Shown: positions 63,900 to 64,000 of the stretch, one piece after another | Layout: each line of letters starts with the position of its first letter | Position numbering within the stretch: position 1 is the first letter of the stretch | NCBI RefSeq assembly: GCF_008868125.1 | Contig: NZ_WAAQ01000001.1 | Coordinates: forward strand, 1,426,001 to 1,490,000 | Length of the DNA: 64,000 nt | DNA from: Microbacterium maritypicum | GTDB taxonomy: Bacteria > Actinomycetota > Actinomycetes > Actinomycetales > Microbacteriaceae | Direction: 5' to 3' | Translations under genes and position numbers: made by a program | The notes under the pieces: model-generated | What the model was told of the DNA's origin: nothing | What the model saw: only the letters and a program-made list of their open reading frames with translations | The model's database searches: none

Positions 63900-64000
63900 A
63901 TGACTGCTGATTCCGCCCCGGCCGTGCCGAGGCCGCCCGCCCGTCAATCCTCTGCGCCGGAGATCACCGGTGCGGAGGCCGTGGTCCGCTCGCTCGAGCT
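63900..64000 (+). CDS. ilvB: Acetolactate synthase large subunit (start only)
   Basis: Partial gene running off the window. The first 33 residues include a proline/alanine-rich leader and then EITGAEAVVRSLEL, the usual first helix of the thiamine-diphosphate enzyme. ATG with AGAAGGAA upstream. Position after ilvD supports the assignment. Confidence 0.8.
   Translation, partial: MTADSAPAVPRPPARQSSAPEITGAEAVVRSLE

Noticed and set aside
44-64000. Prophage, insertion sequence, CRISPR array or toxin-antitoxin system
   Set aside because: No integrase, transposase, capsid, Cas or toxin-like protein, no terminal inverted repeats and no regularly spaced repeats were seen; the tRNA and tmRNA 3' ends are not duplicated nearby.

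Overview
The window is a GC-rich, gene-dense stretch of actinobacterial chromosome, most likely from the Microbacteriaceae (Microbacterium or a close relative). Support comes from the neighbour order ftsK-pgsA-cinA-clgR-DUF3046-recA-recX-miaB-miaA-dapF-hflX, from short actinobacterial families (DUF5302, DUF3046), from an Actino-pnp-type leader RNA, and from many promoters of the form TANNNT-(6-7 nt)-start codon that point to leaderless mRNAs. I see no prophage, integrase, transposase, CRISPR array, toxin-antitoxin pair or secondary-metabolite cluster.

Layout. 1-14.5 kb is accessory metabolism and transport: a 2-oxoglutarate-type oxygenase; the efeUOB iron-uptake operon behind a 24-bp palindrome; a serine hydrolase; a membrane acyltransferase; a luciferase-like monooxygenase with its FMN reductase; a FAD oxidoreductase; and a DctS/CitA-like two-component system divergent from the dicarboxylate carrier dctA. 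14.5-18 kb is envelope related: a DedA-like protein, a glycosyltransferase fused to an SGNH hydrolase, and a UDP-glucose dehydrogenase. 18-45 kb is the core block: pnp, an aldo/keto reductase homologue that has lost all four catalytic residues, dapB, thyA-folA-SDR, dapA, RNase J, ftsK-pgsA-cinA, clgR, recA-recX, miaB-miaA, dapF, hflX and ssrA (tmRNA).

45-64 kb carries a CtpE-like P-type ATPase with an altered M4 motif, a lipoprotein, hisN, tRNA-Lys(CTT), an LPXTG-type surface protein, YbaK, a MarR/MFS efflux pair, an IclR-controlled CoA-transferase/thiolase operon, a second MFS transporter, otsA-otsB, ilvD and the start of an acetolactate synthase gene.

Functional links: dapB, dapA and dapF make meso-diaminopimelate and lysine. 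thyA and folA form the thymidylate/folate cycle. clgR, recA, recX and ssrA serve DNA and protein quality control, with a LexA-like box ahead of recA. otsA and otsB make trehalose. The most notable observations are the large set of leaderless promoters (about 25 genes), the GT4-SGNH fusion, the catalytically stripped aldo/keto reductase, an abrupt codon-usage change in the last fifth of ilvD, and a compact sensor kinase with no evident cytoplasmic PAS domain. I found no convincing wholly new multi-gene system.
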